Source: CAWBJO01 sp963789175 (lineage in GTDB: Bacteria; Pseudomonadota; Alphaproteobacteria; Rhizobiales; Aestuariivirgaceae). From it: a stretch of 64,000 nt of DNA. Below are positions 1 to 8,455 of the stretch, piece after piece; position 1 is the first letter of the stretch; each line of letters starts with the position of its first letter. Below the pieces are notes generated by a model that was given only the letters and a program-made list of their open reading frames with translations, was not told the DNA's origin and made no database searches. The stretch spans positions 868,001 through 932,000 of the forward strand of contig CAWBJO010000007.1 in assembly GCA_963789175.1 (NCBI GenBank). Direction: 5' to 3'. Made by a program: the position numbers and the translations under genes.

Positions 1-141
1 GTGCCGTGGCTCGCGGGCCACGTCGGCGCCTGGGCACCTCGCGAGAGCCGTGGACGGACGAATGTTTCCAGGTCCGTGGATGAGCCGACGACGAACTAGC
101 CGCTGTGGGCCTCCGTAGCCGCGCCACGCTTCGCCGGCAGT

Positions 142-546
142 CTAGCGGCCGTCATATTGCGCGTCGCTGACGTGCTCCATCCACTCGACGGCCTTGCCGT
201 CCTCCACCTCCTGCACGGCCATGTGCGTCATGGACGAGGTGGGACTGGCGCCGTGCCAGTGTTTCTCTCCGGGCGGGAACCACACGACGTCTCCCGTGCG
301 GATTTCCTCCACCGGCCCTCCTGCGATCTGCGCCCGCCCCGTTCCGGCGGTTACGACGAGCGTCTGGCCGTGCGGATGCGTGTGCCAGGCCGTCCTCGCT
401 CGAGGCTCGAACGTGACGCTGGCGCCCTGCACCCGCGCCGGATCAAAGGAGTTGAACAAAGGCTCGATGCGAACCTTGCCGGTGAACCAGTCTTTGGGGC
501 CTTCACGCGAAGGCTGCGATCCTGCACGCTTGATTTCCACGGGCAC
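142..546 (-). CDS. small cupin-domain protein
   Basis: A single-domain cupin of about 134 residues. The first cupin motif is visible as HTHPHGQ and the second as the GEKHWHG segment; together they supply the usual His/Gln metal ligands. A run rich in Gly, Val and Asp between them fits the beta-barrel. Proteins of this size are often annotated as cupin-2 proteins related to carboxymuconolactone decarboxylase, but the substrate cannot be told. The frame stays open to a GTG at 600. I prefer the GTG at 546, because an AGAGAG-like ribosome site lies just upstream and the extra 18 residues look non-native and would overlap the putative attachment repeat. The gene then lies just outside the left edge of the island. 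Confidence 0.75.
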   Translation of the reverse strand: MPVEIKRAGSQPSREGPKDWFTGKVRIEPLFNSFDPARVQGASVTFEPRARTAWHTHPHGQTLVVTAGTGRAQIAGGPVEEIRTGDVVWFPPGEKHWHGASPTSSMTHMAVQEVEDGKAVEWMEHVSDAQYDGR

Positions 547-576
547 CGTCTCTCTTCTGTTCGTTGAACGGCAGTC

Positions 577-590
577 TGGCGGAGAGGGGG
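577..590. repeat. putative left attachment site (direct repeat of tRNA-Ser 3' end)
   Basis: TGGCGGAGAGGGGG is identical to 28955-28968. Matching stops at the next base on both sides. It lies 160 bp from the integrase start and just upstream of the cupin gene, so it is the likely distal att copy left by integration into tRNA-Ser. Confidence 0.7.
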
Positions 591-749
591 TCCGCCACAC
601 TATCGTCTACTAACGCCTGCCACTGTCAATGGTTGGCGGAAATTACTCAACAAAATCCGGGGATTGTTCGACCGATGACTCCCAATGCTCCCTAACGTCT
701 GCCACAATCCACGCTCGCTGGTGGGGCAGGTGGTTGGACAGAGGGAGCG

Positions 750-2001
750 ATGGCTCGCGAAACGGGACGGTTTAATGCACGCAGGGTAGCGACCCTGACG
801 AAGCCAGGGCGGTACGCCGATGGTGGCAATCTCTATCTGCTGATCTCGCCCAATGGAGGCCGGCGCTGGACGTTTCTTTATCGGTCGGGGACCTCCGCCA
901 ATGGGAGCCGGCTTCGGCGGGAGATGGGGCTCGGAAGTGCCGCGAAGGGTCAGGTCTCACTCGCAGATGCTCGGGCAAAGGCAACCGACGCCCGCAGGCT
1001 CCTCAATGCAGGGATCGACCCCCTAGAAGAAAAAGCTGCCCGTGAGCAGGCAGAGCGACCGATTCCTACCTTTGGTGATTTCGCCGATGAGTACCTGAAG
1101 GCTCATCGGGGCAAGTTCCGAAGTGCCAAGCATGCCTCTCAGTGGGAGGTGACGCTGAGGACCTACTGCCAGCCCATTCGGTCCTTGCCGGTGGGAGGAT
1201 CAACACCGACGCTATTCTGAAGGTGTTGCAGCCCATCTGGACCAGGATACCGGAAACGGCGTCCCGGCTCCGGGGTCGGATCGAGAACATCCTCGACGCC
1301 GCCAAGGCCAGAGGCTTCCTAGCGGGCGAAAACCCAGCTCGCTGGCGGGGGCATCTCAAAAGCCTCCTCCCCGCCCGCCAGCGCTTGTCTCGGGGACACC
1401 ATGCCGCTTTACCCTATGACGACCTTCCGACCTTCATGACCGAGTTACGGTCCCGAAAGTCGACAGCTGCGCTAGCCCTGGAGCTTGCCATCCTCACTGC
1501 GACACGAACGGCGAGATCCTAAACGCCAAGTGGGATGAGTTCGATCTGGAGAAAGCGGTCTGGACCATCCCCGCCCCGCGGATGAAGGCCGGATTTGAGC
1601 ATCGCGTCCCGCTGGTCCCGCGCGTAGTCGCCATCATAGAGTCGTTGTCGGTAGGGGCTCAAAGCGAGCACGTGTTTCCCGGCAATGCAAGCGGGAAGCC
1701 ATTGTCTGCAATGTCAATGACTATGCAGCTCAGGCGCATGAAACGAAGTGATATAACCGTCCATGGCTTTCGATCGACGTTCAGGGATTGGGCATCCGAG
1801 CAGACCTCCTTTCCCCATGAGACCTGCGAGCACGCGCTAGCCCATCGGATCAGCGACAAGGCGGAGGCCGCCTACAGGCGGGGCGACCAGTTTGAGAAGC
1901 GGCGGAGGCTTATGGAGGCCTGGGCTACCTTCTGTAGCATTCCCAGGAACTCGAAGGCCGCCGTGCAGAATGGGCGAATGGAACAGCTCCAGAGGACGTA
2001 G
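750..2001 (+). pseudogene. P4-type tyrosine integrase, broken by two frameshifts
   Basis: Three consecutive frames together give a full P4/IntA-like integrase of about 415 residues. The N-terminal arm-binding domain (DUF4102-like; TKPGRYADGGNLYL) starts at ATG 750 after an AGAGGGAG site. The reading frame changes near 1195, where the continuation RINTDAILKVLQPIW is in another frame. It changes again near 1513, where ATRTGEILNAKWDEF is restored only by adding a base. The catalytic residues are all still written: the Arg of TATRTGE, the HGFR box, a later His, and the Tyr of AAYRRGD. No single frame can encode an active enzyme. It sits next to the left attachment repeat, so it is probably the island's own integrase. 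Confidence 0.85.
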
Positions 2002-2114
2002 TTCACCGGCCCTACCCCTCCTATTGAAGCGACGTCGCGCCTACTCAGACTGCGCTTGACCTTCGGCTGGCAAGTAACGCAGGAATACGTGGGCGGCGTA
2101 GAAAGATAAATCGC

Positions 2115-2713
2115 ATGTCCAAGCGCTCAGACAACAGCGGCGCCATTCCTTCTGAGCTTACTACGCCTATTGAGCGTAGCCTTCTTAGAGACGGCGATTT
2201 GGTGAAGCGCTTTCGCCTCCTGTTAAGGCGGTACAAGATTTCCCCGACGGCGCCCGATAAATACGTTTTGCTGGCAACTTGCCTCGCCGTCGAAGCGTAT
2301 CGCGGTTTTCAGTTGTTGGATCAGCCTGCGGCTCGACGAGGCAGGCCAACTAAATGGACGTTCGCTCGATATGTTGCTCTCGATCAAGACGTTCGTGAGC
2401 TTTGTGCCCGACCCCACCGCAACACGATTGCGGATGCCTGTCGCCATCTACCGCTAAAAGATCAGTCCGTTATCCGCGTCATTTCGACCGGACGGGCAAG
2501 GATAAGACGTCTCAATACTATGCAGCACGGTTGCGGGAGTTCCGCAACGGCTCCTATCGCAATCACGTCCGTCTACCTTGGTGGAGAACCGCCATCCATG
2601 TCGACCCCCCTTCCGCGGTTGAGGTCTTGCGGGACGCACTGGTCAAGGCGGATCAAAGAAGCCGGAGACGAAGGAACTCGAATACCCCCGGCGACGAAAA
2701 TTCTTCGACCTAA
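2115..2713 (+). pseudogene. hypothetical protein with an apparent frameshift
   Basis: The ATG at 2115 opens a frame whose first ~120 residues look like a real soluble protein, with a KWTFARYVALDQDV segment and a basic stretch. From about 2480 the natural-looking continuation (HFDRTGKDKTSQYYAARLREF, then RLPWWRTAIHVDPPSAVEVL) lies in the +2 frame and ends at 2713. The frame of the ATG turns into Arg/Thr/Pro-rich shadow sequence there. I read this as one gene of about 200 residues with a single indel. No family is recognised. It lies between the integrase and the AlpA-like regulator, the usual place for small element-specific genes. Confidence 0.5.
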
Positions 2714-2813
2714 TTGTCGTCGCGAAAACGTGTGCCCACCCTGAACTTTCCGTTGATCCTAGCGCGGACTTTCCCGAACTTCAGCGAGTTCGTGGAAGTA
2801 TTAGAGAATTCAG

Positions 2814-3026
2814 ATGACAGAAAAATTGGCCTTCAGCGTAGGGGAAGCGGCCCGTCTTGCAGGAGTAAGCCGCGCCACGGTCTACGTGGCAATTAGTCAG
2901 AAGCGGCTCGTAGCAAAAAAGTGTGGGCGCAGGACATTGATATTCCTCGAGGCTCTGGAAGGCTGGCTTAAGGACCTTCCGGAACTTCATGCCAACTCAG
3001 TCACACGGCGTCGGAGCTCACGCTAG
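2814..3026 (+). CDS. AlpA/excisionase-like helix-turn-helix protein
   Basis: A 70-residue protein that is almost entirely one MerR/HTH_17-type DNA-binding domain. The helix-turn-helix is FSVGEAARLAGVSRATVYVAI, with the wing CGRRTLIFLEALEGWLKDL following. Such proteins act as excisionases or transcription switches in integrative elements and satellites. The next gene starts at a GTG sharing one base with this stop (TAGTG), so the two are probably translationally coupled. This supports a shared job in element control or replication. The partner integrase is broken, so excision is unlikely now. Confidence 0.7.
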   Translation: MTEKLAFSVGEAARLAGVSRATVYVAISQKRLVAKKCGRRTLIFLEALEGWLKDLPELHANSVTRRRSSR

Positions 3027-4702
3027 TGCGCATGGACGACGGTACCTCGAAGGCGAGTCCAAGCGTGAGGGACTCTCGCCCAAGCAAGCGCGGTCCTACC
3101 CAAGCGGATACTCTCGTAGATCTTTCAAGGGATGCTCAACTCTTCCATGATCCCGACGGAAAGGCCTATGCCGATGTTATTGTTGGCACACACCGGGAGT
3201 GCTGGCCAATCTTGTCAAAAGGGTATCGGCAGTGGTTGGTGCGCGGATACTACCATAGGACCCAAGCGGTTCCTAACTCCGAGGCGTTGAAAAGCGCACT
3301 GAATTTGATCGAGGCGCAAGCCCGCTTCGATGCACCGGAGCGATCCGTTTATGTGCGGGTCGGTGAACTTGAGGAGTGCATCTATCTGGATCTTGGTGAC
3401 TCGAGCTGGAGGGCCGTCAAGATCAGCGTGGATGGATGGGAAATTGTGGCAGACCCCCCTCTCCGCTTTCGGCGGTCCACAGGAATGCAGCCATTACCCA
3501 GTCCAGAGAGGGGCGGCGCTATCAGCGCCCTGCGCTCGTTCCTAAATGTGAAGTCCAATGCCGATTTTGTGTTGGTCGTCAGTTGGTTGCTTTCGGCGCT
3601 ACGTGGACAGGCACCCTACCCGGTGCTTGTGGTCTCCGGTGAACAGGGATCAGCTAAGTCAACTTTTTCGACAATCATTAGGTCACTGGTTGATCCGAAC
3701 TCTGCGCCCCTTCGGGCCCTTCCGAGGGAGGAGCGCGATCTATTCATTGCCGCCAGTCACGCCCATGTGCTCGCATTCGACAATGTCTCAGGCCTCTCAC
3801 CATGGGTTTCCGATTCCCTTTGTCGAGTCGCAACCGGCGGCGGCTTCGCCGCTCGTCAACTGTACACCGACCAAGATGAGGTGCTTTTCGACGCCGCTCG
3901 ACCGATTATTCTCAATGGAATTGAGGACATTGTAACGCGCCCCGATCTTGCTGATCGTGGGATTTTCCTGCATCTGGAACCGATACCGGAAAAGCATCGA
4001 CGTTCGGAACGAGACCTCCTCACAGGGATCCAGACCACGCGCCCTCAACTCCTCGGGGTCCTACTTGATGGCTTGGTCCAGGGTTTGAGCAGCATCACTA
4101 CAACGAGCCTTCCCGGGTTGCCGAGGATGGCTGATTTTGCTCTTTGGGGCGTTGCCTGTGAAGCGGCCTTCTGGTCCAAGGGAACCTTTTGGCAAGCGTA
4201 CCGAGGCAACCTCGACGAAGCTGTCGATGACGTGATTGATTCGGACGTCGTCGCAGCTGCCCTTCGTACACTTATGTCCTCGCAACGAATGTGGAGGGGG
4301 ACCGCTTCGCAACTTCATGCACGTCTGGGTGAGATAGTCACCGAACCCACGGTCAGGTCCAAGTCGTGGCCGGCTAATCCACGAGCCCTAGCAGGTCGGC
4401 TTCGCCGTGCTGCAACTTTCCTTCGCAAAGTTGGTATCGAAACTACCTTTGAAAGAGAAGGGCAAGCACGTGATCGGATTGTTTGCATTGAGGTCAAGCC
4501 CAGCCTCCAAGCAGATTCGGAGATACATTCATCGTCCGTACCGTCCGCAACCGAGACCATTGCGAGGATGGACAGCGAAATTGCAGTAACGCACTCTTCC
4601 TATCCCCAGTCCGATGTGAGCGCGGACGATCCGGACGCAAATAAACAGCCCCCCTCAGAAGGAGTGGAAGAACGTCCCAAGGCCTGGAGTGCACGGCTGT
4701 GA
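3026..4702 (+). CDS. phage/plasmid-type P-loop ATPase (helicase-like)
   Basis: A 558-residue protein with a central ATPase domain. The Walker A box is GEQGSAKST (near residue 205). A candidate Walker B, HVLAFDNVSGLSPW, follows, and a later segment resembles SF3/AAA+ helicases (ARPIILNGIEDIVTRPDLADRG, with an arginine-finger-like RPDLADR). The N-terminal ~150 residues have no clear motif, and the last ~70 are polar and probably disordered. Similar ATPases sit downstream of AlpA-like genes in integrative elements of alphaproteobacteria and are often labelled ATP-binding or D5-like proteins. A role in element replication is inference. The stop overlaps the next GTG start (GTGA). Confidence 0.65.
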   Translation: MRMDDGTSKASPSVRDSRPSKRGPTQADTLVDLSRDAQLFHDPDGKAYADVIVGTHRECWPILSKGYRQWLVRGYYHRTQAVPNSEALKSALNLIEAQARFDAPERSVYVRVGELEECIYLDLGDSSWRAVKISVDGWEIVADPPLRFRRSTGMQPLPSPERGGAISALRSFLNVKSNADFVLVVSWLLSALRGQAPYPVLVVSGEQGSAKSTFSTIIRSLVDPNSAPLRALPREERDLFIAASHAHVLAFDNVSGLSPWVSDSLCRVATGGGFAARQLYTDQDEVLFDAARPIILNGIEDIVTRPDLADRGIFLHLEPIPEKHRRSERDLLTGIQTTRPQLLGVLLDGLVQGLSSITTTSLPGLPRMADFALWGVACEAAFWSKGTFWQAYRGNLDEAVDDVIDSDVVAAALRTLMSSQRMWRGTASQLHARLGEIVTEPTVRSKSWPANPRALAGRLRRAATFLRKVGIETTFEREGQARDRIVCIEVKPSLQADSEIHSSSVPSATETIARMDSEIAVTHSSYPQSDVSADDPDANKQPPSEGVEERPKAWSARL

Positions 4703-5202
4703 AGGCAGCAGAGATCCTGAGAGAGGCCAGGCACACGGGTATCCACTTTCGCATCGACGGTGACGCACTTATATTGGATGCTTCTGTCCCACCGCCCCCC
4801 GCCTTGTTGGACTTGCTCGTTAGGCATAAGGCTCAAATCATACAGCTGGTAGCACGCGGGGATGACGGCTGGTCAGGCGAAGATTGGCAGGCACTTTTCG
4901 ATGAGCGGGCCGCCATCGCAGAGCACGACGGCGGGTTTCAGCGGCTCGACGCGGAATTGCTAGCATTCGAGGAATGCGTGGATAGATGGCTGTTGAGCCA
5001 TCCCCCCCATCCAGGGCCTGCAGGGTCTTGCGTCTCCTGCGGGCAGCTGATTGACGAACGTGACCCAGGGGCGGTTGCAATTGTGTCCGTAGTAGTAGCT
5101 CCCACGGTCGCCAAGCTTCACCCATCGTGCGCCTCTACTTGGTACACTAACCGTAGGTGGCATGCTCGGCGGATCGTCAACAAGCTCATCGGGTTTCATT
5201 GA
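4699..5202 (+). CDS. TubC-N-like / CxxC protein, copy A
   Basis: A 167-residue protein with three parts. Residues 1-50 (AAEILREARHTGIHFRIDGDALIL, ending KAQIIQLV) resemble the TubC N-terminal docking fold seen at the ends of megasynthases. Residues 55-105 carry a striking conserved block, GWSGEDWQALFDERAAIAEH, then ECVDRWLLSHPP. The C-terminus has CVSCG and a later LHPSC, suggesting a small zinc knuckle. The GTG start overlaps the ATPase stop. A paralogue lies 600 bp downstream. Proteins of this architecture are common, uncharacterised cargo of alphaproteobacterial elements, and no synthase is nearby, so a docking role is doubtful. Confidence 0.6.
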   Translation: MKAAEILREARHTGIHFRIDGDALILDASVPPPPALLDLLVRHKAQIIQLVARGDDGWSGEDWQALFDERAAIAEHDGGFQRLDAELLAFEECVDRWLLSHPPHPGPAGSCVSCGQLIDERDPGAVAIVSVVVAPTVAKLHPSCASTWYTNRRWHARRIVNKLIGFH

Positions 5203-5806
5203 GGCCGGCTTAGCAGTGCCAACCAGCGGCCACTGATGGACGATGCATTTCGTATACGCAGGCCAGTTGCCCAAGAGCAGGAGCAGGATATATGTAATCG
5301 CCCTCGTTTCCGCGTTAAGCACCGAACTATTGGGAAGCAAGCGACGAAGGACGTGACCCTACCGCCACAGGATTAGTATACGCACCACAACCCGCGTCGC
5401 GATGGCAACCTGTGCATATGCGGGGGCCCGTCCCTAGCGCCCTGCTCGGTAATCCTCGATTACTTGAGACGGACTTCGCGGAATTTATAAGGACGTCCCT
5501 GTCCAGCTCTGTGGCAACTACGATTGCGCGCTCAAGAGGTACAACTTTTGCTGACGGTAGGGATACGTTCATCCGGGCTTTGGCACAGCACCCTTTGCCC
5601 AGCTGGGACAATCCACCTCCGCGCAGGCGACGTTCTCGCTTGGAGATTCTGAAGCTCCTATTTGCCCTTCAAAGTGCATGGGTGGTCACCCAGTGACGCA
5701 TCGGCGACAGTACGTCCCTTGAACCAAACAGGGACGAAAAGGACGCAAAAAGTCGACCCGAATCCGGTCTTGACGGAGGAACGCGGAGCGTTTGGAGGAC
5801 AAGGCT
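5203..5806. other. 600-bp spacer between the two TubC-N-like genes
   Basis: No convincing gene. A 94-codon open frame on the plus strand (5412-5696) has a plausible Arg-rich, then hydrophobic C-terminus but no clear ribosome site or recognisable motif. The spacer holds two copies of GTATACGC (5252-5259 and 5376-5383), 124 bp apart. The last bases hold the GGAGG site for the downstream paralogue. Confidence 0.4.
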
Positions 5807-6532
5807 GTGAGAGCTGCCGAAATTCTGAGGACGGCGCGACACACCGGAATCCAACTCAGAGTCGAGGGCAACGACCTGGTTTTGGAGGCTGCCGCAGCCC
5901 CATCACCTGGGCTCCTAGAGCTGCTCGCAAGCCACAAGTCTGAGATCATAGCGCTGGTACGCCCTACCGCATGCGGCTGGTCAGGCGAAGACTGGCAGGC
6001 CTTCTATGAAGAGCGAGCCGCCATCGCAGAGCATGATGAGGGTTTCCAGCGATTGGAGGCAGAGCTAGTGGCACTTGAGGAATGCGTTGATCGCTGGTTG
6101 GTAACCCATCCTCCGGCGATGGCGCCCCGGGCCACGTGTCTCCATTGTGGAGTGGTCGTTGAGGAAGGCGACTCTGCGGTTTCAATCGCCTGCACTTCCC
6201 AATCCCTTGCTAAGCTGCATAAAACGTGCGCCCCGCGCTGGCTCAACAACAGGAAATGGGAGGCCCGCCGGACCATAATGTAACTCGTCAAATTTTAACT
6301 GAACAAGCTGGAGGAATGGCCTTCGACCAGGGACGGCCGCGTGAAGACCAAGGGTAGAAAAAAGGGACTTGAGGTGAATTGTATTCCAGGAGCTCGCGCT
6401 TGCTCCCCCAGTATACGCTGCGCAGTATCCCGCAAGTACGAAACCGATACGACGGAGAACGAGGAGCAAGAAGCCTCTGCCCGGCAAAACCCCGGCGAAA
6501 CGCGCTTAGAAGAGAGCCTTCACAGTATACGT
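5252..6532. repeat. four dispersed GTATACG(C/T) motifs
   Basis: GTATACGC occurs at 5252-5259, 5376-5383 and 6411-6418, and GTATACGT at 6525-6532. All four are on the plus strand and in spacers rather than genes. They form two pairs, 124 and 114 bp apart, on either side of the second TubC-N-like gene. The core GTATAC is a palindrome and rare at this GC content. They could be binding sites for the AlpA-like protein or replication-related repeats. Confidence 0.4.
5807..6283 (+). CDS. TubC-N-like / CxxC protein, copy B
   Basis: A 158-residue paralogue of the gene at 4699-5202, more than half identical by eye. It has the same TubC-N-like start (AAEILRTARHTGI), the same central block (GWSGEDWQAF, ERAAIAEHDEGFQR, EECVDRWL) and a C-terminal CLHCG with a later LHKTC. 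The C-terminal zinc-like part is the most diverged, while the centre is nearly fixed. This suggests the centre does the shared job and the ends were specialised. The GTG at 5807 is chosen because GGAGG lies eight bases upstream; an earlier TTG would add only five residues. It is probably an old tandem duplication. Confidence 0.6.
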   Translation: MRAAEILRTARHTGIQLRVEGNDLVLEAAAAPSPGLLELLASHKSEIIALVRPTACGWSGEDWQAFYEERAAIAEHDEGFQRLEAELVALEECVDRWLVTHPPAMAPRATCLHCGVVVEEGDSAVSIACTSQSLAKLHKTCAPRWLNNRKWEARRTIM

Positions 6533-6617
6533 TGAGTGGGCGCTCTGCTCTCGAGCAACTGCTGCTGTTGACGGTGATAGCAACAGAGGTCCACGGAAGA
6601 AACTGGAGGAGGTCTAA
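6284..6617. other. spacer with two GTATACG motifs
   Basis: A 334-bp stretch with no convincing gene. It carries GTATACGC at 6411 and GTATACGT at 6525. A strong GGAGGAGG-like ribosome site for the next gene lies at its end (around 6606-6613). Confidence 0.4.
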
Positions 6618-6920
6618 GTGAACGCGTCCCAGCGAACAGCCCAAGTGGATCCTGCGCCAGTAACCTATTTCGTCGATTCCGAATGGGCAAAGCGCGAGCT
6701 CACCTACAGCGACCTTGTCGCTCTTCACGACCTTATTTTAAGTTGGGCCTTGTATGACGACCGGTTAACGCCGGACCGGCGAACTTGGCTTGTTAAGGTA
6801 GCTTGCGACTACGAGGCGGTGGCTAGGTGGCTTGGTCCGGAATGGCAGGCCAGTGATCCTTCACGAGATCTACCGGCTGTGAAGTACTTGGCCGTCCGCT
6901 TCAAACGGCAACGCGGCTAA
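6618..6920 (+). CDS. hypothetical protein, 100 residues
   Basis: A short acidic protein starting at GTG 6618, five bases after a strong GGAGGAGGT ribosome site. The sequence is aromatic-rich and balanced (YFVDSEWAKRELTYSDLVALHDLI, then WLGPEWQASDP), with several predicted helices and no membrane segment. No family is recognised. It is the last rightward gene of the element's ATPase/TubC-like run, and its spacing suggests it is expressed separately from the paralogue upstream. Confidence 0.55.
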   Translation: MNASQRTAQVDPAPVTYFVDSEWAKRELTYSDLVALHDLILSWALYDDRLTPDRRTWLVKVACDYEAVARWLGPEWQASDPSRDLPAVKYLAVRFKRQRG

Positions 6921-7092
6921 AGCGTCCACGACTGGAGCTGCTTAGCCCGTGAAGATCCCAGCGGCGCTGGCTCCTGACTTCTGGGTGCATTGCGTACAGC
7001 CGCGGCAAGTCGATTGCAACAGACCGGCTCTGCTTTCCCTTTTGTCTCGACCGCTTTGGAACAATCGTAGGACTATGAAGCTTGGGATCGAC

Positions 7093-7908
7093 TTACGTCC
7101 GCGACCCAGTCCTCCGAGTGCGCGCCCTCTTACCGCCCTCCGCTAGTTCAATCCAAACCGGCGCATGGTCGCTCGTCTTTTCCCAGCTGCGGACCCCGCG
7201 TGCAACCCCTGCTGAAACGAGTCGTGACTTAACAGCTGGACTTAACAGTAAGTGATCGATGCGGAGCCCCGCATCGCGAGCGAAGGCATTGCGAAAGTAC
7301 TTCCAGAACGTATAGATGCGCTTATCGGGATTAAGCTCGCGTAGGGCGTCGGTCCAGCCCTGTTTGACCAAGTCGGCGTAGGCTCTACGAACTTCCGGCC
7401 GGAAAAGGGCGTCTTCGCGCCAACGCTCTGGAGCATACACATCCAGATCTGTCGGCATCACATTGTAGTCGCCTGCTAAGATGGAAGGCTGCCCCGACGC
7501 GAGGAGTTTTTTGGCGTGACGGTGAAGCCGTTGGAACCACGCCAGCTTATAGTCGAATTTCGGACCAGGTGCGGGATTGCCATTAGGCAGGTATAAGCAT
7601 CCGACCCTGATACCAGCAACGGCGGCCTCTATATAGCGACTGTGAAGATCCTCACGGTCGCCTGGAAGGCCCCGTCGGATTTCCACGGGTTCAACACCTC
7701 TTGCAAGAATTGCAACGCCATTCCACGCCTTCTGGCCGTGCCATATCGCACCGTATCCAGCCTTTTGAATCTCAGTGAGCGGGAATTTCTCCTCGGGAAC
7801 TTTCAATTCCTGTAGGCATGCGATGTCCGGCTTCGCATGGTTGAGCCAGCGCAAGAGCACTGGCAGTCGGCCAACCACCCCGTTGACGTTATAGGTAGCG
7901 AATATCAT
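7093..7908 (-). CDS. xth: exodeoxyribonuclease III (AP endonuclease family)
   Basis: A 271-residue endonuclease/exonuclease/phosphatase-fold protein of normal length. The motifs are in order: NVNG at residue 8, LQELK for the metal-binding Glu, GDYNV for the catalytic Asp/Asn pair, LRIDHLLL, and the terminal SDHAPV His. It cuts at abasic sites and degrades 3' ends during base excision repair. It is leftward, opposite to the element genes before it, and may be an extra copy carried by the island, since Xth is normally encoded in the core genome. The last 20 residues are an Arg/Thr-rich tail of lower quality. Confidence 0.88.
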   Translation of the reverse strand: MIFATYNVNGVVGRLPVLLRWLNHAKPDIACLQELKVPEEKFPLTEIQKAGYGAIWHGQKAWNGVAILARGVEPVEIRRGLPGDREDLHSRYIEAAVAGIRVGCLYLPNGNPAPGPKFDYKLAWFQRLHRHAKKLLASGQPSILAGDYNVMPTDLDVYAPERWREDALFRPEVRRAYADLVKQGWTDALRELNPDKRIYTFWKYFRNAFARDAGLRIDHLLLSPAVKSRLVSAGVARGVRSWEKTSDHAPVWIELAEGGKRARTRRTGSRT

Positions 7909-8455
7909 CGTTTATTGAAGTTTCGCTTCGATACGGGCTTCCAGGTTGTCGTCTAGGACACGCGTCCTTACGCAATTCCCCCGCATGATGGCGGTTCCGT
8001 CTTCCGCCAACACGACCCCCAATTCCCGTGTAGAAGCAGTCCATGCCCGACAGTGCAGTGCGCCTGTCCAACCAATTGTCCTACCATACTTAGTGATTGG
8101 CGCATCGATATTGGGGCTGCCCGAGCAGCCAAGAGTAAGCTGGCAAAAGCGACCTTCTTGCGCAATGCTCGCCGGTTCTTAGGGCTTGCCAAATTAGCCC
8201 ATGCTTACCAATCCAAAGGCATAAAGCATTTTGGAGCGCCCCGCCCCGTCAATGACCCTTGGATCGAGATGTGCATTCGCGACGCCATTGCACGGTGGCT
8301 AGAGGATCTTAACGTCCGGCATCCGGATTGGGGCAAAGCACGGCGGTAAAGCTACATACTCCTAGTCTGGTGTACGATTTGCATAAGTTTTCAGAGGTTT
8401 CATAGCGCTTTCGCCGCTCAAATCCCGCCGCCGATCTCTTGAGCATCCAAGCCAT
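7909..8455. other. boundary stretch with competing short open frames
   Basis: No gene is certain. A leftward frame without an ATG (about 8175-7912, 88 codons, stop TAA three bases before the xth start) reads smoothly (LTLGCSGSPNIDAP, then VLDDNLEARIEAKLQ) and may be a gene remnant. A rightward frame is listed separately. The last ~100 bp before the EamA stop are AT-richer. This is the join between the element module and the catabolic locus. Confidence 0.35.
8053..8349 (+). CDS. doubtful hypothetical protein, 98 residues
   Basis: The rightward frame from GTG 8053 ends with protein-like sequence (GAPRPVNDPWIEMCIRDAIARWLEDL, broken here by a short polar run in reading). No ribosome site is evident, and the first half overlaps a leftward frame that looks equally natural. 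It may be the tail of a decayed gene. No family is recognised. Confidence 0.22.
   Translation: MQCACPTNCPTILSDWRIDIGAARAAKSKLAKATFLRNARRFLGLAKLAHAYQSKGIKHFGAPRPVNDPWIEMCIRDAIARWLEDLNVRHPDWGKARR

Noticed and set aside
1..99. A frame open from the window edge to a TAG at 97-99
   Set aside because: Only 32 codons are visible, with no recognisable motif; it could be the end of a gene or chance.
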